64,000 nucleotides of DNA from Gracilaria gracilis. Its lineage: Eukaryota > Rhodophyta > Florideophyceae > Gracilariales > Gracilariaceae. Below are positions 9,416 through 20,000 of this stretch, one piece after another. The translations under genes were made by a program, and so were the position numbers. The notes beneath the pieces are model-generated. The model saw only the letters and a list, made by a program, of their open reading frames with translations, made no database searches and was not told the origin of the DNA. Location of the stretch: NCBI GenBank assembly GCA_030374805.1, contig JARGSG010000088.1, forward strand, positions 124,001 to 188,000, in the 5' to 3' direction. Position 1 is the first letter of the stretch. Each line of letters opens with the position of its first letter.

Positions 9416-10837
9416 ATGGCAGGTTCTGGTAACATTTCTGCAGCTGTTGCGGCCTCAGTTGTGTCAGGAGGTGTCGAATCGGTCGGTTTTCTCAACGATC
9501 TTGTGGCGCAGCTATGGGACTATATCAATGTTGCTGGTGGCACGCTCACCAAAGAGATCGTAGAACCTATTTTCGCAGAAGTGCTGCCGGGCCCGCTGAA
9601 GTCTCTGCATTTCGACAAGATTGATCTGGGTAAGAAGCCGATCAAGTTCGACAACGTTGATGTACTAAGTCGTGATAAGGGTATTGTCAAGCTAAATATT
9701 GATGTCCATTGGGATGGCGAGTGTGATATTGAACTCGCGACCAAATTGCTCAAGTTCGGCGTTGAGTCCGTCAAGATCAAGGGTCGTATGTCTGCTCTTT
9801 TGTGTCCGCTGGTTGAACGAATGCCTATCGTTTCTGCCATGCAGGTTGGTTTTATTAACCCGCCAGAACTTGAACTAGATTTCACTGGTCTGGCCCAGGT
9901 TGCTGATTTCTCGCTCATTGACGATAGCATCCGCAAAATCATTCACAATATTCTTGCATCCATGCTTGTGTTGCCGAATCGACTTCTTATCAAGCTTGAC
10001 CCGACAAACGATTTCTTTGCGACGTACAAACCGCCGCTTGGTATGGTACGATTCACAGTTCAAAAAGGGCAAGGTTTCAAGGTCCCAAAGCAATTCTTCA
10101 AGGACATTCCCGATGTGTACTGCAAGCTCAAGTTCGGTGCCAGTGAGATCTGGAAGACCACTACCAAGAACAACGACACTACACCGGAATGGAACGAAAG
10201 CAAGGACTTCCTTCTTTCCGACCACGATCAGGTGTTGAAATTAACGGCGTATGACGACGACCTTGCTGGAGACGACAATCTGGGATCAGGCAGTATTACC
10301 GTTGGGCAACTTCTACTAGACGGCAAGGTAGCCGACGTTCCGCTCACACAAGAGGGAGAGGATTCAGGTGCTACCATCACTATCCAATCCACCATCTACG
10401 AATTCACAGATGATACGATTAGTTTCGAAATACCAGACAACCGAGGAAAGAATCTTCTCTGCGGCTTGGCCACCGTCATGGTTCCTGGAGCCTTCAACAT
10501 TCCTGGTCCTAAAGAAGAAGCCGCGTCGAAGGTGAAGTTGAATTTTGGTTCGTCTGAGTTCTTGTCGCCGATCATTTTTGACAATCCGGCTGTTGACGCC
10601 CTCAATCCCTCTTATGACTGGGCCGTACGCCTACCGCTCACGGGTAAAATTATAGCGGAAAAGCCTGACTTCGAACTGACTCTCATGAACGGCAAGAAGG
10701 TTATCGGCTCGACCACAGTTCCATTCTCGGAAGTTATGGAAGCCGATCGGAAGACCGTGACGAAGAAAGAGGAGATGGGTGAAGGATCTTCTGTGTCCTT
10801 CCGCGTAACTGTCTGCGGTGTACATGTGATCAACTAA
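9416..10837 (+). CDS. SMP-domain/C2-domain protein (extended-synaptotagmin/tricalbin-like)
   Basis: A 473-aa protein. An SMP-like lipid-transfer module spans about residues 20-200: FLNDLVAQLWDYINVAGG, EVLPGPLKSLHFDKIDLG and KPIKFDNVDVL match the opening of SMP domains in extended synaptotagmins. A C2 domain follows (about 210-325), with Asp residues in the expected calcium loops (KDIPDVYCKLKF, TPEWNES, AYDDDLAGDDNLGSG). Residues 330-473 look like a second, degenerate C2-type beta sandwich. In this family SMP proteins tether ER to plasma membrane and move glycerolipids. Unlike tricalbins there is no N-terminal hydrophobic hairpin, so membrane attachment would have to come from the C2 domains or partners. 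The start ATG has no in-frame upstream alternative with a membrane segment. Confidence 0.82.
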   Translation: MAGSGNISAAVAASVVSGGVESVGFLNDLVAQLWDYINVAGGTLTKEIVEPIFAEVLPGPLKSLHFDKIDLGKKPIKFDNVDVLSRDKGIVKLNIDVHWDGECDIELATKLLKFGVESVKIKGRMSALLCPLVERMPIVSAMQVGFINPPELELDFTGLAQVADFSLIDDSIRKIIHNILASMLVLPNRLLIKLDPTNDFFATYKPPLGMVRFTVQKGQGFKVPKQFFKDIPDVYCKLKFGASEIWKTTTKNNDTTPEWNESKDFLLSDHDQVLKLTAYDDDLAGDDNLGSGSITVGQLLLDGKVADVPLTQEGEDSGATITIQSTIYEFTDDTISFEIPDNRGKNLLCGLATVMVPGAFNIPGPKEEAASKVKLNFGSSEFLSPIIFDNPAVDALNPSYDWAVRLPLTGKIIAEKPDFELTLMNGKKVIGSTTVPFSEVMEADRKTVTKKEEMGEGSSVSFRVTVCGVHVIN

Positions 10838-11463
10838 GGACGTTACTGGCTGTTGAAGTAGTGAATGTTTCTTAGACGGCCTGCCCACAAGTTCACTCAC
10901 CCTCCGGCTTCTCTGACTGCTGAACTCAAAAGCGGCGTGGGCCATTACTGTAGCACTATAGAGTAGCTTTCCACAACCCAAATGAACTACGAGTACGAAA
11001 TATCCCCACGTGAACAAGTGTCTCTCCCGATCATGTCGTATGATATCCATGACAGAGCATTGCTCTTGCGTGCAACTGTTCTTGAGACGCTACACAGAAC
11101 ACCTCGATCCCAAAACAGGGTGAATCCACTGCTGAGAAGCTAACTTGATCCAGTGGATCTATGCGGTTATTTGTGTGCGGAAGCGTAACAGCAGAAAAAA
11201 ACTGTGTGCCATTCTGGTCTTGTGTCCATGATTCTTGGACACATAGCCCCTGTTCCTGAGGTTTGCTAACACGCCGAACGACCTATGGTATGTTCCCCAA
11301 GACAACCTAGTCAATGGCTGCACAGTTTCAGTGCTAGGTTCATTTAACGACTGATTAATGTCAAGCGTTTCTTCTTGGGTGTTCTCGACTACGTGAGCAT
11401 ATCGCTCCCGAAGTTTATCGCCTTTCACCCCCTCTTTCCGTCTTCATCTGCTCATCTGCACCG

Positions 11464-11930
11464 TTTCTTCTTCTTCTTTATTGTGGACAACAGTACCTTA
11501 CTCCGATATTGTAGTAGAGCTTCAAAGGAAGCTCTCTCTCTCTTTAAAAAGGCTAAGAACTTCTGAGGGTCATATCTAATAAGAGACTTAATGGACGTTT
11601 TTGCATCTTGCGGTGTTCCAGCCATGAGCGCCCTCCTCGAGCGCTTGTTCAAAGCACAGCGAAACACTACGTGTTCACGGTCCCGCTTTGCGTTTGTAGC
11701 ACAATTGCAACGCATTGTCCGCTTGTTCATATAGGACGCTACAGGATGCAATTGAGTAACGTGTCCGGTGTAGAATTGTGCTAAAGTAACCTCGGCGTTC
11801 CGATAGGCTTCTTCAGACCCAAGAAAAACTGGACACTGCGAAAGAAGGCGCTTACTATTCGCACGTGTTGACCGTTTATATTTTGTCTCTGCAGCGCTCC
11901 TTGGCAGAGCGGCGCACTACGATAAGGGGC
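11464..11930 (-). mobile_element. Non-LTR retrotransposon 3' end (copy 1), C-terminal RT-ORF zinc-knuckle region
   Basis: Read on the minus strand, it encodes AEVTLAQFYTGHVTQLHPV, then SYMNKRTMRCNC and HVVFRCALNKRSRR. This is the Cys/His knuckle (C-x-C...H-x4-C) that closes many LINE ORF2 proteins. The order and spacing match copy 2 at 41081-41512 (EVTLAQF, LHPVSSYLN, RCEC, EHVLFRCAL). The end KFLAFLKRERAS corresponds to RFLAFFKRENYL in copy 3, and the sequence closes with AATAAAGAAGAAGAAG. A stop codon interrupts the frame near 11918, and the rest of the element is absent. No clear target-site duplication was found. Confidence 0.8.
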
Positions 11931-12695
11931 TGACAACGAACCTCGTTGTGTCGTATAAGAGATTATTAAAGTGTTCCTTCATCCAGTCCTCATATCGTTG
12001 ACGAGAGCAATCGAAAGAACAACTTCTCAAGGGATTCTATCCTCTTCAAGGGCTTCCATCGAGGTTGCCAATCTTGCTATCAGTCAAGTTTGGTTGGTTT
12101 CCTCCTCACTTGATCCTGGCAAGTTAGAACAAAGCATTAGCAAAACAGAACCTTCTACATACCTAAGTGCTTTCCATGACCTAGCAAGTCACCACGTATC
12201 GTCTTGACCAGTTCATGGAGTTAGGCTATTTGACACTGAGTGCCAGGGTGGCTAACCTAAAAGCCCTTGCTCGCCTTCGTCGAACCAATGGCTATCTCTG
12301 ATGCAAAGAATGACCGTTGTGAGACCAAACCGAACGCCACTTCGCCGTGAAACCGTTTCACGGCGACCCCAACAAAGTACCTCAATAGCCTTGTTTTCGA
12401 ATAGCCCTGTCGTTTATTCGGATCAGTCCACGTTCTTGTGCTCCCTGCTCTTGGCCTGCCAGTTCATCAGACGCCGTGGCCAAATGGGCACCTGTTACCA
12501 TCGATGTTCGCCGTCTCGACTAAAAAGGCACCGATCGGAGTCACTATGAGGAGAATGAAAACCATAAAAGTGAATAACACTCATCATTACGCCGCACACC
12601 TCTGGAGCAAAGCGCCGTAGCTCCTGAGCCCAGTGCTCTTTCGCTGATCAACAAGAACTTCCCCCTTTCATCTAGATTGAGGCGGATTTCCAGTC

Positions 12696-12703
12696 TATAT
12701 AAA
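12696..12703 (+). promoter_or_regulatory. TATA box of the LPMO-like secreted gene
   Basis: TATATAAA lies about 98 bp upstream of the ATG at 12794, predicting transcription start near 12725-12730. It is one of the few clear TATA boxes in the window and fits a strongly or conditionally expressed secreted product. Confidence 0.55.
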
Positions 12704-12722
12704 CCCCTTTCCCGAGACCATC

Positions 12723-12797
12723 ATGCATCGAATCGCACACTCATCCACCAGGGAACGTCACAACAGGGATCGACCAGGCAATATCAAGCCCAAATGA
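12723..12797 (+). other. Possible upstream ORF (24 codons) overlapping the main start as ATGA
   Basis: An out-of-frame ATG at 12723 opens 24 codons ending in TGA at 12795-12797. This stop overlaps the main start codon at 12794-12796 (ATGA). If transcription begins upstream of 12723, termination-reinitiation could modulate translation. If it begins downstream, as the TATA position also allows, the frame is irrelevant. Confidence 0.25.
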
Positions 12798-13706
12798 GCA
12801 GTATGCAGTATACTTTGGTGGCTACAGCCTTGATCTTCGCTCATACGGTGCTGTGCCACTCCACTATAAGTGGCCCGCAGCCTATTTCTCCAGGGGTAAG
12901 TTGTATCGTGATTTGTTTTTCATGCACAAGAGATGGTTGATATTAAGCTTGAGTACTAACTTTCTTGGGTACAGTATTGCCGGCTCGAAGACGACCCTAA
13001 GCTAAGCTGTGCTGGTCCATGCGACTTAAAGGGCGCCGAAGGTGGCTACTCGAACTTCAACAGTCCTGACAAACCTGCTGCTGTGTATAGACGCGGCCAG
13101 AGGTTTCCAATCAAATACCACAGAAACAACCATGGTCCCGGTGGCTTTATCCGAGTCAGTCTCGTGAAACCGGAGGATATTATGGACAAAGCCATTCATG
13201 AGCGAAACGCATTTCACTACAGCTGTTGGGGTGCATACACGAGGGAGGCTAAACCGAACGAGCTTTCAACCGATAAGTTTGGTTTCACGATTGTCGGCAA
13301 TGACGGTGAGAAACACTCAGCCCCAAAGGCATACTATATTGCATTCATAACGATACCCTCAGTTGTTCCTGATGGCAAGTACGTTCTCGGATGGGTTTGG
13401 TATGGCGGTACAGGAAGCAATCCCATTCAAGATAACAAGAAAGTGGAACCCCAGCCATGGGGTTATTTCGGTGACTATTGGGCATGTTCGTACGTCCATG
13501 TCAAAGGCGGCCTCCAGCTCTCCAAATCATATGATCCAGTGTTTGTTAACGACATGAAGGGCTTTTCTTCTGAGGGTTGCATGGCTGCGAATGATGAACC
13601 CGGGACTTGCTCCAAGGAACCATGCGAAGTTACTGCTTTCTACCGCAAGCCGCGACCGTTCACTAAGGGAAAGAAGCCGCGTCCAATAACCTCAAAAAAC
13701 TTCTAG
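12794..13706 (+). CDS. Secreted LPMO-like (copper His-brace candidate) protein; one intron
   Basis: Two exons, 12794-12895 and 12975-13706, joined in phase 0 to give 277 aa. The intron (12896-12974, 79 bp) has donor GTAAGT, a perfect TACTAAC branch site at about 12953 and acceptor ACAG. A signal peptide (LVATALIFAHTVLC) leaves His22 as the predicted mature N-terminus (HSTISGPQP). That feature, a second His in NNHGPGGFIRVSLV (His87), and the late PDGKYVLGWVWYGG and FGDYWACSYVHV strands recall the immunoglobulin-like fold and His-brace of lytic polysaccharide monooxygenases and related LPMO-like proteins. Cys-rich segments suggest disulfides. The C-terminus is basic. The substrate, presumably a wall polysaccharide, is unknown. 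Secretion is well supported; the enzyme assignment is an inference. Confidence 0.72.
12896..12974 (+). other. Spliceosomal intron (79 bp)
   Basis: Donor GTAAGT directly follows codon 34. The branch site TACTAAC lies about 15-20 nt before the acceptor TACAG. Retaining it brings a stop codon; removing it joins a signal-peptide exon to the long second exon in frame. It is the only clear intron in the window. Confidence 0.9.
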
Positions 13707-14026
13707 TTGGGAAGAATTGGGCTTGAGAAGAGTACCTTTGGTAGTTGATGATGATGATTTTGGAACCGAAGAGGCTTTGGGCTTTGCAATCCCGTATCTA
13801 ACTGTAGCTCCGACCTGCGCAATAAACCAACGTCGCAGAATCTCGGAAAACGAATTTAAGGGAAAAAGCACCAGGCTAGATCTTTGGAACAGCCACTTTG
13901 GGTTAACAAGGCCAACCAATAGCTAGACACTAGATACCTTCGGTACAAGAGCAGGGTCAGGCAAGTCAAACAAAGTGTTAAGACATCAGATACTGTTTCT
14001 CTATTTCAAGTGTCTATAAAGAGATG
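13707..14026. other. Convergent 3' intergenic gap with short shared repeat words
   Basis: About 320 bp between the LPMO-like gene and the giant surface-protein gene. GTACCTTTGGTAGTTGA (13732-13748) and ACTGTAGCTCCGAC (13801-13814) both recur in the same order and orientation in the palindrome cluster at 34822-34838 and 34938-34951. No gene is seen. Confidence 0.5.
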
Positions 14027-17000
14027 CTATACCGGCCACCCAGCTTCCGCTATTATGAACACGGCGGCGCCCACGATCAAGAGGGTGCCAAACGCTATAC
14101 CAGCCACGTAGCCCCCTGAGACCCCGCTACTAACGCTTACGGTGGGCGCCTTCCGCTGGTCAACTACGACCGGTTCCGAAATTATACCGGTCCAGTGGAT
14201 CTCATCGTGACCCCTTCGCCTCAGTGCCCTCACTATGTTTTGCGATCGAACGTAGTCTACGTACGCCGCTTCCACAAGCTCAACCGAAAACGGATTCAAG
14301 AAGACCGTGATCCCAAATATGACAGAGCCCGGGAAGAGTTCCTCAAAGCCCTCAGGACTTGAAGAGACCTGTGGACTCACGGATTCGGTCGCCCCGAGTT
14401 CCTCCTCCACAACGACCAGGGTCGACCCATCTTCATACACCGCCGGTCCATCTTCGATGGACGTAACAAACCAAAGATGAGCATTAGAAAGGGTGCTCAT
14501 AGCGCTCAGGTTGACAAACCTCTGAACAACATCACCTTTCAGCTGGCACGTGTTGGTCATATTCGGACCTGCAACCTGAAGTGTGAGCCGCACTCTCTGG
14601 AAGTTTTCCGTCCTTGCCAAAAGAGAGGAGTCCGGCACGACCGATGGCAGATTTGAGCATAGATCCGTGTCCGTCACAGTCGGATCCGGCGATGGCGTCC
14701 AAATCATAATGCTCACCGCAACGGAGGGAGTGGGCTCTGCCGGGAAAACAGCAGTTGGCGTTGGCACGTTCGACGGCATGACCGTCACCATGGCCGAAAT
14801 TTCCGGGCTGATCGAGATCATTTCCGGTGTCACAAACGGTGAACCCAGAAGCAAAACAGACACCGGCGTCGTTTCGGGACTTTCATTGCCAGTCAGATTG
14901 GTTTCAAATGAGCGAGATGGGGTGGGAATCCGTGTCGAAATAAAGCTCGCTGTTGGCGTTCCACTGATAAGCGAAATACCCTCAACGGAAGCACTCGGAG
15001 GAGAGCTCAACGACGCAGAGGCTTCCCCACGCCCACCGGTTCTTGACGAAGGTGACGGTGATATAAGCATGCTTGGGAGTACATCAGCCGAGGCACTGCT
15101 ATCGATTGTTGACAGTGATGTTATCATTGCACTTGACACTGGGCTAGCCGAGATGAAACTTGAAGCGATTATGTCCAGAGACGGAGAGACCGACGGCGTC
15201 AAAGGTACCGGTAGAGTTGATACCGAAAGCGATATTTGTGCTGTTGTTCCTGATGGTGTAGCGGAACCAAAACCGGCAGCATCACTAGATGAGATAGGGT
15301 TGGTCAACTCGGTGGGGCGTGGAGTAACGGCCAGGCTGGCCTCCGGAGCAGAAACGTCGGATGTAGCCGAAGGTGAAATCGTTGTCGATGTAGAACCCGA
15401 ACCAAATGGAGGGGTACCACGCGAATCCTCCGGATTCAGTTCACCCGCCTGTGGGGAGGACGATTCATCCAGTTCCAGCACCTCTGTAAACAAAGGATCA
15501 ACACCAGACGACACAGCCGTTGTTTGCAAGTCGTCTGATACTTCAACACTGCTTGAAATTGATGCAAACGGTGTGGGTAACATACTGGCCACTGGAGTAG
15601 CGGAGATGAAACCGGAAGCGGGGATTCCAGCAGACTGGGAAAGTGAGGGTGTTCGAGATATGCTCGACACGGAAAGCAATGGTGTAGTAGAGCCAAGAGC
15701 ACCAGCTGTTCCGGAGCTGCTTGGAGCTACAGATGATGTGACGCTTGGAGTTGTGGACTCGGCGTTAGGGAATTCGGTAGGGCGCGGTGTAACCCGGCTG
15801 GCCTCTGGAGAAAGTGGTTCGGACGCAGAGGAGGGCGATGTCTCCATTAGACTCAACGTAGTCATGGCAAGCGTATCAGAAGAACGAGTTCCCCGCGAAT
15901 CCTCCGGATTCAGTTCACCAGCATCTGTTGAGTTTTGGGCCTTTGGTTCCGTCGTCTCTGTAACCAAAGGAAGGTTCACAGTCGATGAGGTTGTCGGCTC
16001 CATGTTATTCGGAACTATTGGTTCACTGGTTATAATCGGTGCAAACGGCGTCACTAATACACTTGCCACCGGTATAGCTGACGTGACAATAGAGAAGGGA
16101 GTTCCGCGAGATGGAGAAAACGATGGCGTCGCTAGTGTGTTGGCTACTGAAAGCATTGGGTTCGTTCCCGATGGAGCAGCCGATGGAGCCAAACTCGGTG
16201 TTACTTCAGGGATATCCACGGAATCTGGCGCAGGAGTAATTGTGGGCAGTACGGGCTCCGTTGCAACCGTATCGAAAACAGCGTCTGATTGATTCGAAGC
16301 GATTGGTTCTGCTGATACTCCAGGTGTGGCCAGATTGTCTGCAGAGCGTGTCGGGGTCAAAGATGGGGTAGCGGACAAGAACATCACGGCTGTTCCTGAA
16401 ACTCGTGGCGTAGGCACTGGGCTAGCACTCGGAGTGGCCGAAACTAGACCAACGATGTCCGCGGGTGTGTCTGGAGTCGTAGAAGCTGGGACTCCCGGAG
16501 ATTCTGACGATGGCGCCGGAGAGGAACTCATCGCGATCGGCATCTCCGACGAAACAGGGGTACCAAATATGCTCGTTGGCATCTCCGATATGGATTCCAC
16601 ATCTAGAGAAGGGGCGTTCATATATGTCCCGCTTGGTGACGGAGACTGTGTAGGAGTAGCTGACATCAACAATACCATTGTAGCCGACTCACTGGGGAAG
16701 GGGATTCTGATAGCACTCGGTGTAGGACTGCGGGTATCCAATAAGTCCATGAAGTTTGGTGATGATGCAACGAGAGTATCAGGGGGTAGTATACGTGGGC
16801 TGGGCGCCTCTGACATCATCTCCATTGCATCCGAGGGCGCTACCAAATCTCTCTTACTCGAGAACGGCGAGGGTGTTGGGGTAGAGGATATCAATGGAAC
16901 AACTGTAGACGATGCAACAGGTAGTGGGAGTGTGCTCGCGCTCGGTACAGGACTGCTGGTATCCAACGAGTCGATGAGGTTTGCTGATGATATAAAGGGA

Positions 17001-20000
17001 GTGTCAGAGGGTGATACAGTTGTGCTCGGTGCTTCTGATATCATTTCCATTTCGTCGGAGGGCGCCACTATATCTCTCTTGCTAGAGAGCGGTGATGGTG
17101 TCAGAGTAGAGGAATTCAACGGGGCTATTGTAGACGATATCTGGGGACTTGGTAGAGAGTTCGCACTCGGTGCAGAGCTGCTAGAATCCGAATCCATGAC
17201 GTTTGTTGGCGATGTAAGAGCTGTCTCAAAGAGAAATCCAGTACTGCTCGGTGCTTCTGACATCATTTCCATTATAACTGAAGGCGCCACCAAATCCCTC
17301 GTATTAGACAGTGGTGACGGTGTTGGAGTAGAAGATACCAATGGTACAATTGTTGGCGATGCAACAAGCGCTGAGAGTGTGCTCGCACTCGGTTCGAGAC
17401 TGCTGGTATCTAACGATTCCATGGGGTTTGCTGATGATTTAGGAGTCCCAAACGGTAATACTGTTGTGCTCGGTGCTTCTGACATCATGTCCACAGCATC
17501 CGATGGCGCTACCAAATCTCTCTTACTCGACAACGGTGAAGGTGTGGGAGTAGAGGATATCAACGGAACCGTTGTGGACGACGCAACAGGGACCGGGAGT
17601 GTGCTCGCACTCGGTTCGAGACTGTTGGTATCCAGTGAGTCGATGAGATTTGTTGATGACACAAAAGGAGTCCCGAACGGCAATAGCGTTGTGCTCGGTG
17701 CTTCTGACATCATGTCCACAGCATCCGATGGCGCTACCAAATCTCTCTTACTCGACAACGGTGAAGGTGTGGGAGTAAAGGATATCAACGGAACCGTTGT
17801 GGACGACCCAACCGGGACCGGGAGTGTGCTCGCACTCGGTTCGGGACTGCTGGCATCCAACGAGTCGATGAGATTTGTTGATGACACAAAAGGAGTCCCA
17901 AACGGCAATAGCGTTGTGCTCGGTGCTTCTGACATCGTTTCCACAACATCTGAGGAAGCCACCATATCTCTCCTGCTCGAGAGCGGTGAGGGTGTTAGAG
18001 TAGATGATATCAACGGAACCGTTGTCGACGATGCAACGGGGACTGGGAGTGTGCTCGCACTCGGTTCTAGACTGCTGGTATCCATCATGTCTATGAGGTT
18101 TGTTGGTGATACAAGAGCTGTCCCAGATAGAAATGCGGTACTGCTTGGTGCTTCTGACATCATTTCCATTATAACCGAGGGCGCCACGAAATCCCTCTCA
18201 CTAGACAGCGGTGACGGTGTCGAAATAGAGGATATCAACGGCAGAACTGTAGACGATGCAACAGGTACTGGGATTGTGCTCGCACTCAGTGTCGGACTGC
18301 TCATATCCATCAAGTCTATGAAGTTTGCTGATGACATGAGCGGAGTCTCAGAGGGTAATATAGTGGCTGCTGACATGAGCGGAGTCTCAGAGTGTAGTAT
18401 AGTGGCTGCTGACATGAGCGGGGTCTCAGAGGGTAATATAGTTGTGTTAGGCGCTTCAGACATCATTCCCATTGTGTCCGAAGGCGCTATTAAAGCTCTC
18501 GTACTCACTGAGGGTGATAGCGACAATGTAGGAGTAAAAGATACCAACGGAACCATTGTACTCGGGGTAAGTGTGTTCATTTCGAGCGAGTCCGGCGGGC
18601 TTGTAAGCGATGTAGATGGCATCTCAGAGAACAACACAGCTGGGCTTGGGGCAGATGTTGCCTCCCCCACGTCCAAAGGCACCAAATCACCCCTACTTGG
18701 AGTGGGTGTCGCAGAGGTGCTCTCCTCCGTACCTGGCAAGCTCATTGACGGACTGAGAGAAGTTTCCATACTGGGTGCAAGAGAGGACATATCCGTCCCG
18801 GCCGCCGGACTAGCCAAGAACATAAAAGGAGTCGCGGTGACATCGACTGGGGCTTCAGTTGTTGTATCCATTGCATTCGAAGGCATAGTTGCACCTCCAG
18901 TCCCGACAGAAGGTGAGGGTGTCGTGTTGGGTGAAATCGATACGAAAGCTGTAGCGGATGCGCTGGGCATTACGAGTGTGCTCGCACTCGGCGCCAGAGT
19001 GTTTGTATCCAACGAATCGGACAGCATTCCTGAGCTTGCATACGGTGTCTCAGAGAGTATTGAAGTGGTGCTCGGTGTCTCTGAGATCGCTTCCATGACA
19101 TCCGAAGGTAACAGCAAACCTCTATTACTTGGGAACGGAGAGGGGGTTGGAGTCGAGGATATCAGCAAAACCACTGTAGCTGACGCACTTGAAATTGGGT
19201 CCTCGCTCGCATTCGGTGTATTCGGCGCTCCTCCTGAAGATTCCGATGGACTCGTCATTGTTCCAATTGATGCTCTCACACTCGGTGTCACGAGAAGATT
19301 ATCTGATAAGCTCATTGACGGACTAGACGACATGCCCATACCGGGTTCGGTTGATGGCGCATCCGTCCCTTCAACAATGCTTGGTGAGAACACGAACGGC
19401 TTGGCTGTGCTAGGTGGCTCTGATGTCGTCTCAGGCCCATCCGACGTCTCAGTCTCATCCCTCTCACTCGCAGAAGGCGAAGGTGTCGGAGTAGATGAAA
19501 TCAACATAATCAACGTAGCGGAGCTGGAGGAGGTACTTGGTGTGGGGGTGATCGTCTGCAATGGGTCCACCTGGCTTTCTGACGAAGGCAAGGGTGTTTC
19601 CGAAAGCGGAATGCTCGTCGCTATATCGGAAGGCGCAGCCACCTCCATATTACTCGGTGAGGGCGAGAGTGACCGAGAGGACGATATTGGAGAAGACGAT
19701 GTGAACGGAGTGGCCGATGCTCCAGGAAGTGGCAGTCTGCTGGCTACCGGTGTAGGATCAATTGTATCCAAGACGTCCGGCATATCTGTTGACGTTACAA
19801 AAGGTGTCTCAGATACCATAATGGTCGGCGCTTCAGACATCACTTCCATTAAGTGGGAAGGAACAACCTCACTTGTCTTGGTCACAGACGGCGACGGGAT
19901 CGGGCTAGAAGATAAGAGCAGAACCATCGTAGCCGATGCCCGTGGCATTGCAAGTCCGCTCGCACTCGGGGCAGCCGACGCTCTTTCCAGAGTATCTGAC

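Larger units (their letters stand above)
10838..12793. other. Intergenic with LINE relic and promoter of the LPMO-like gene
   Basis: About 2 kb. It contains the decayed non-LTR element at 11464-11930 and, at its end, a TATA box (12696-12703) and a short upstream ORF before the secreted-protein gene. Nothing else is recognised; frames at 11159-11428 and 11971-12620 are not protein-like. Confidence 0.6.
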
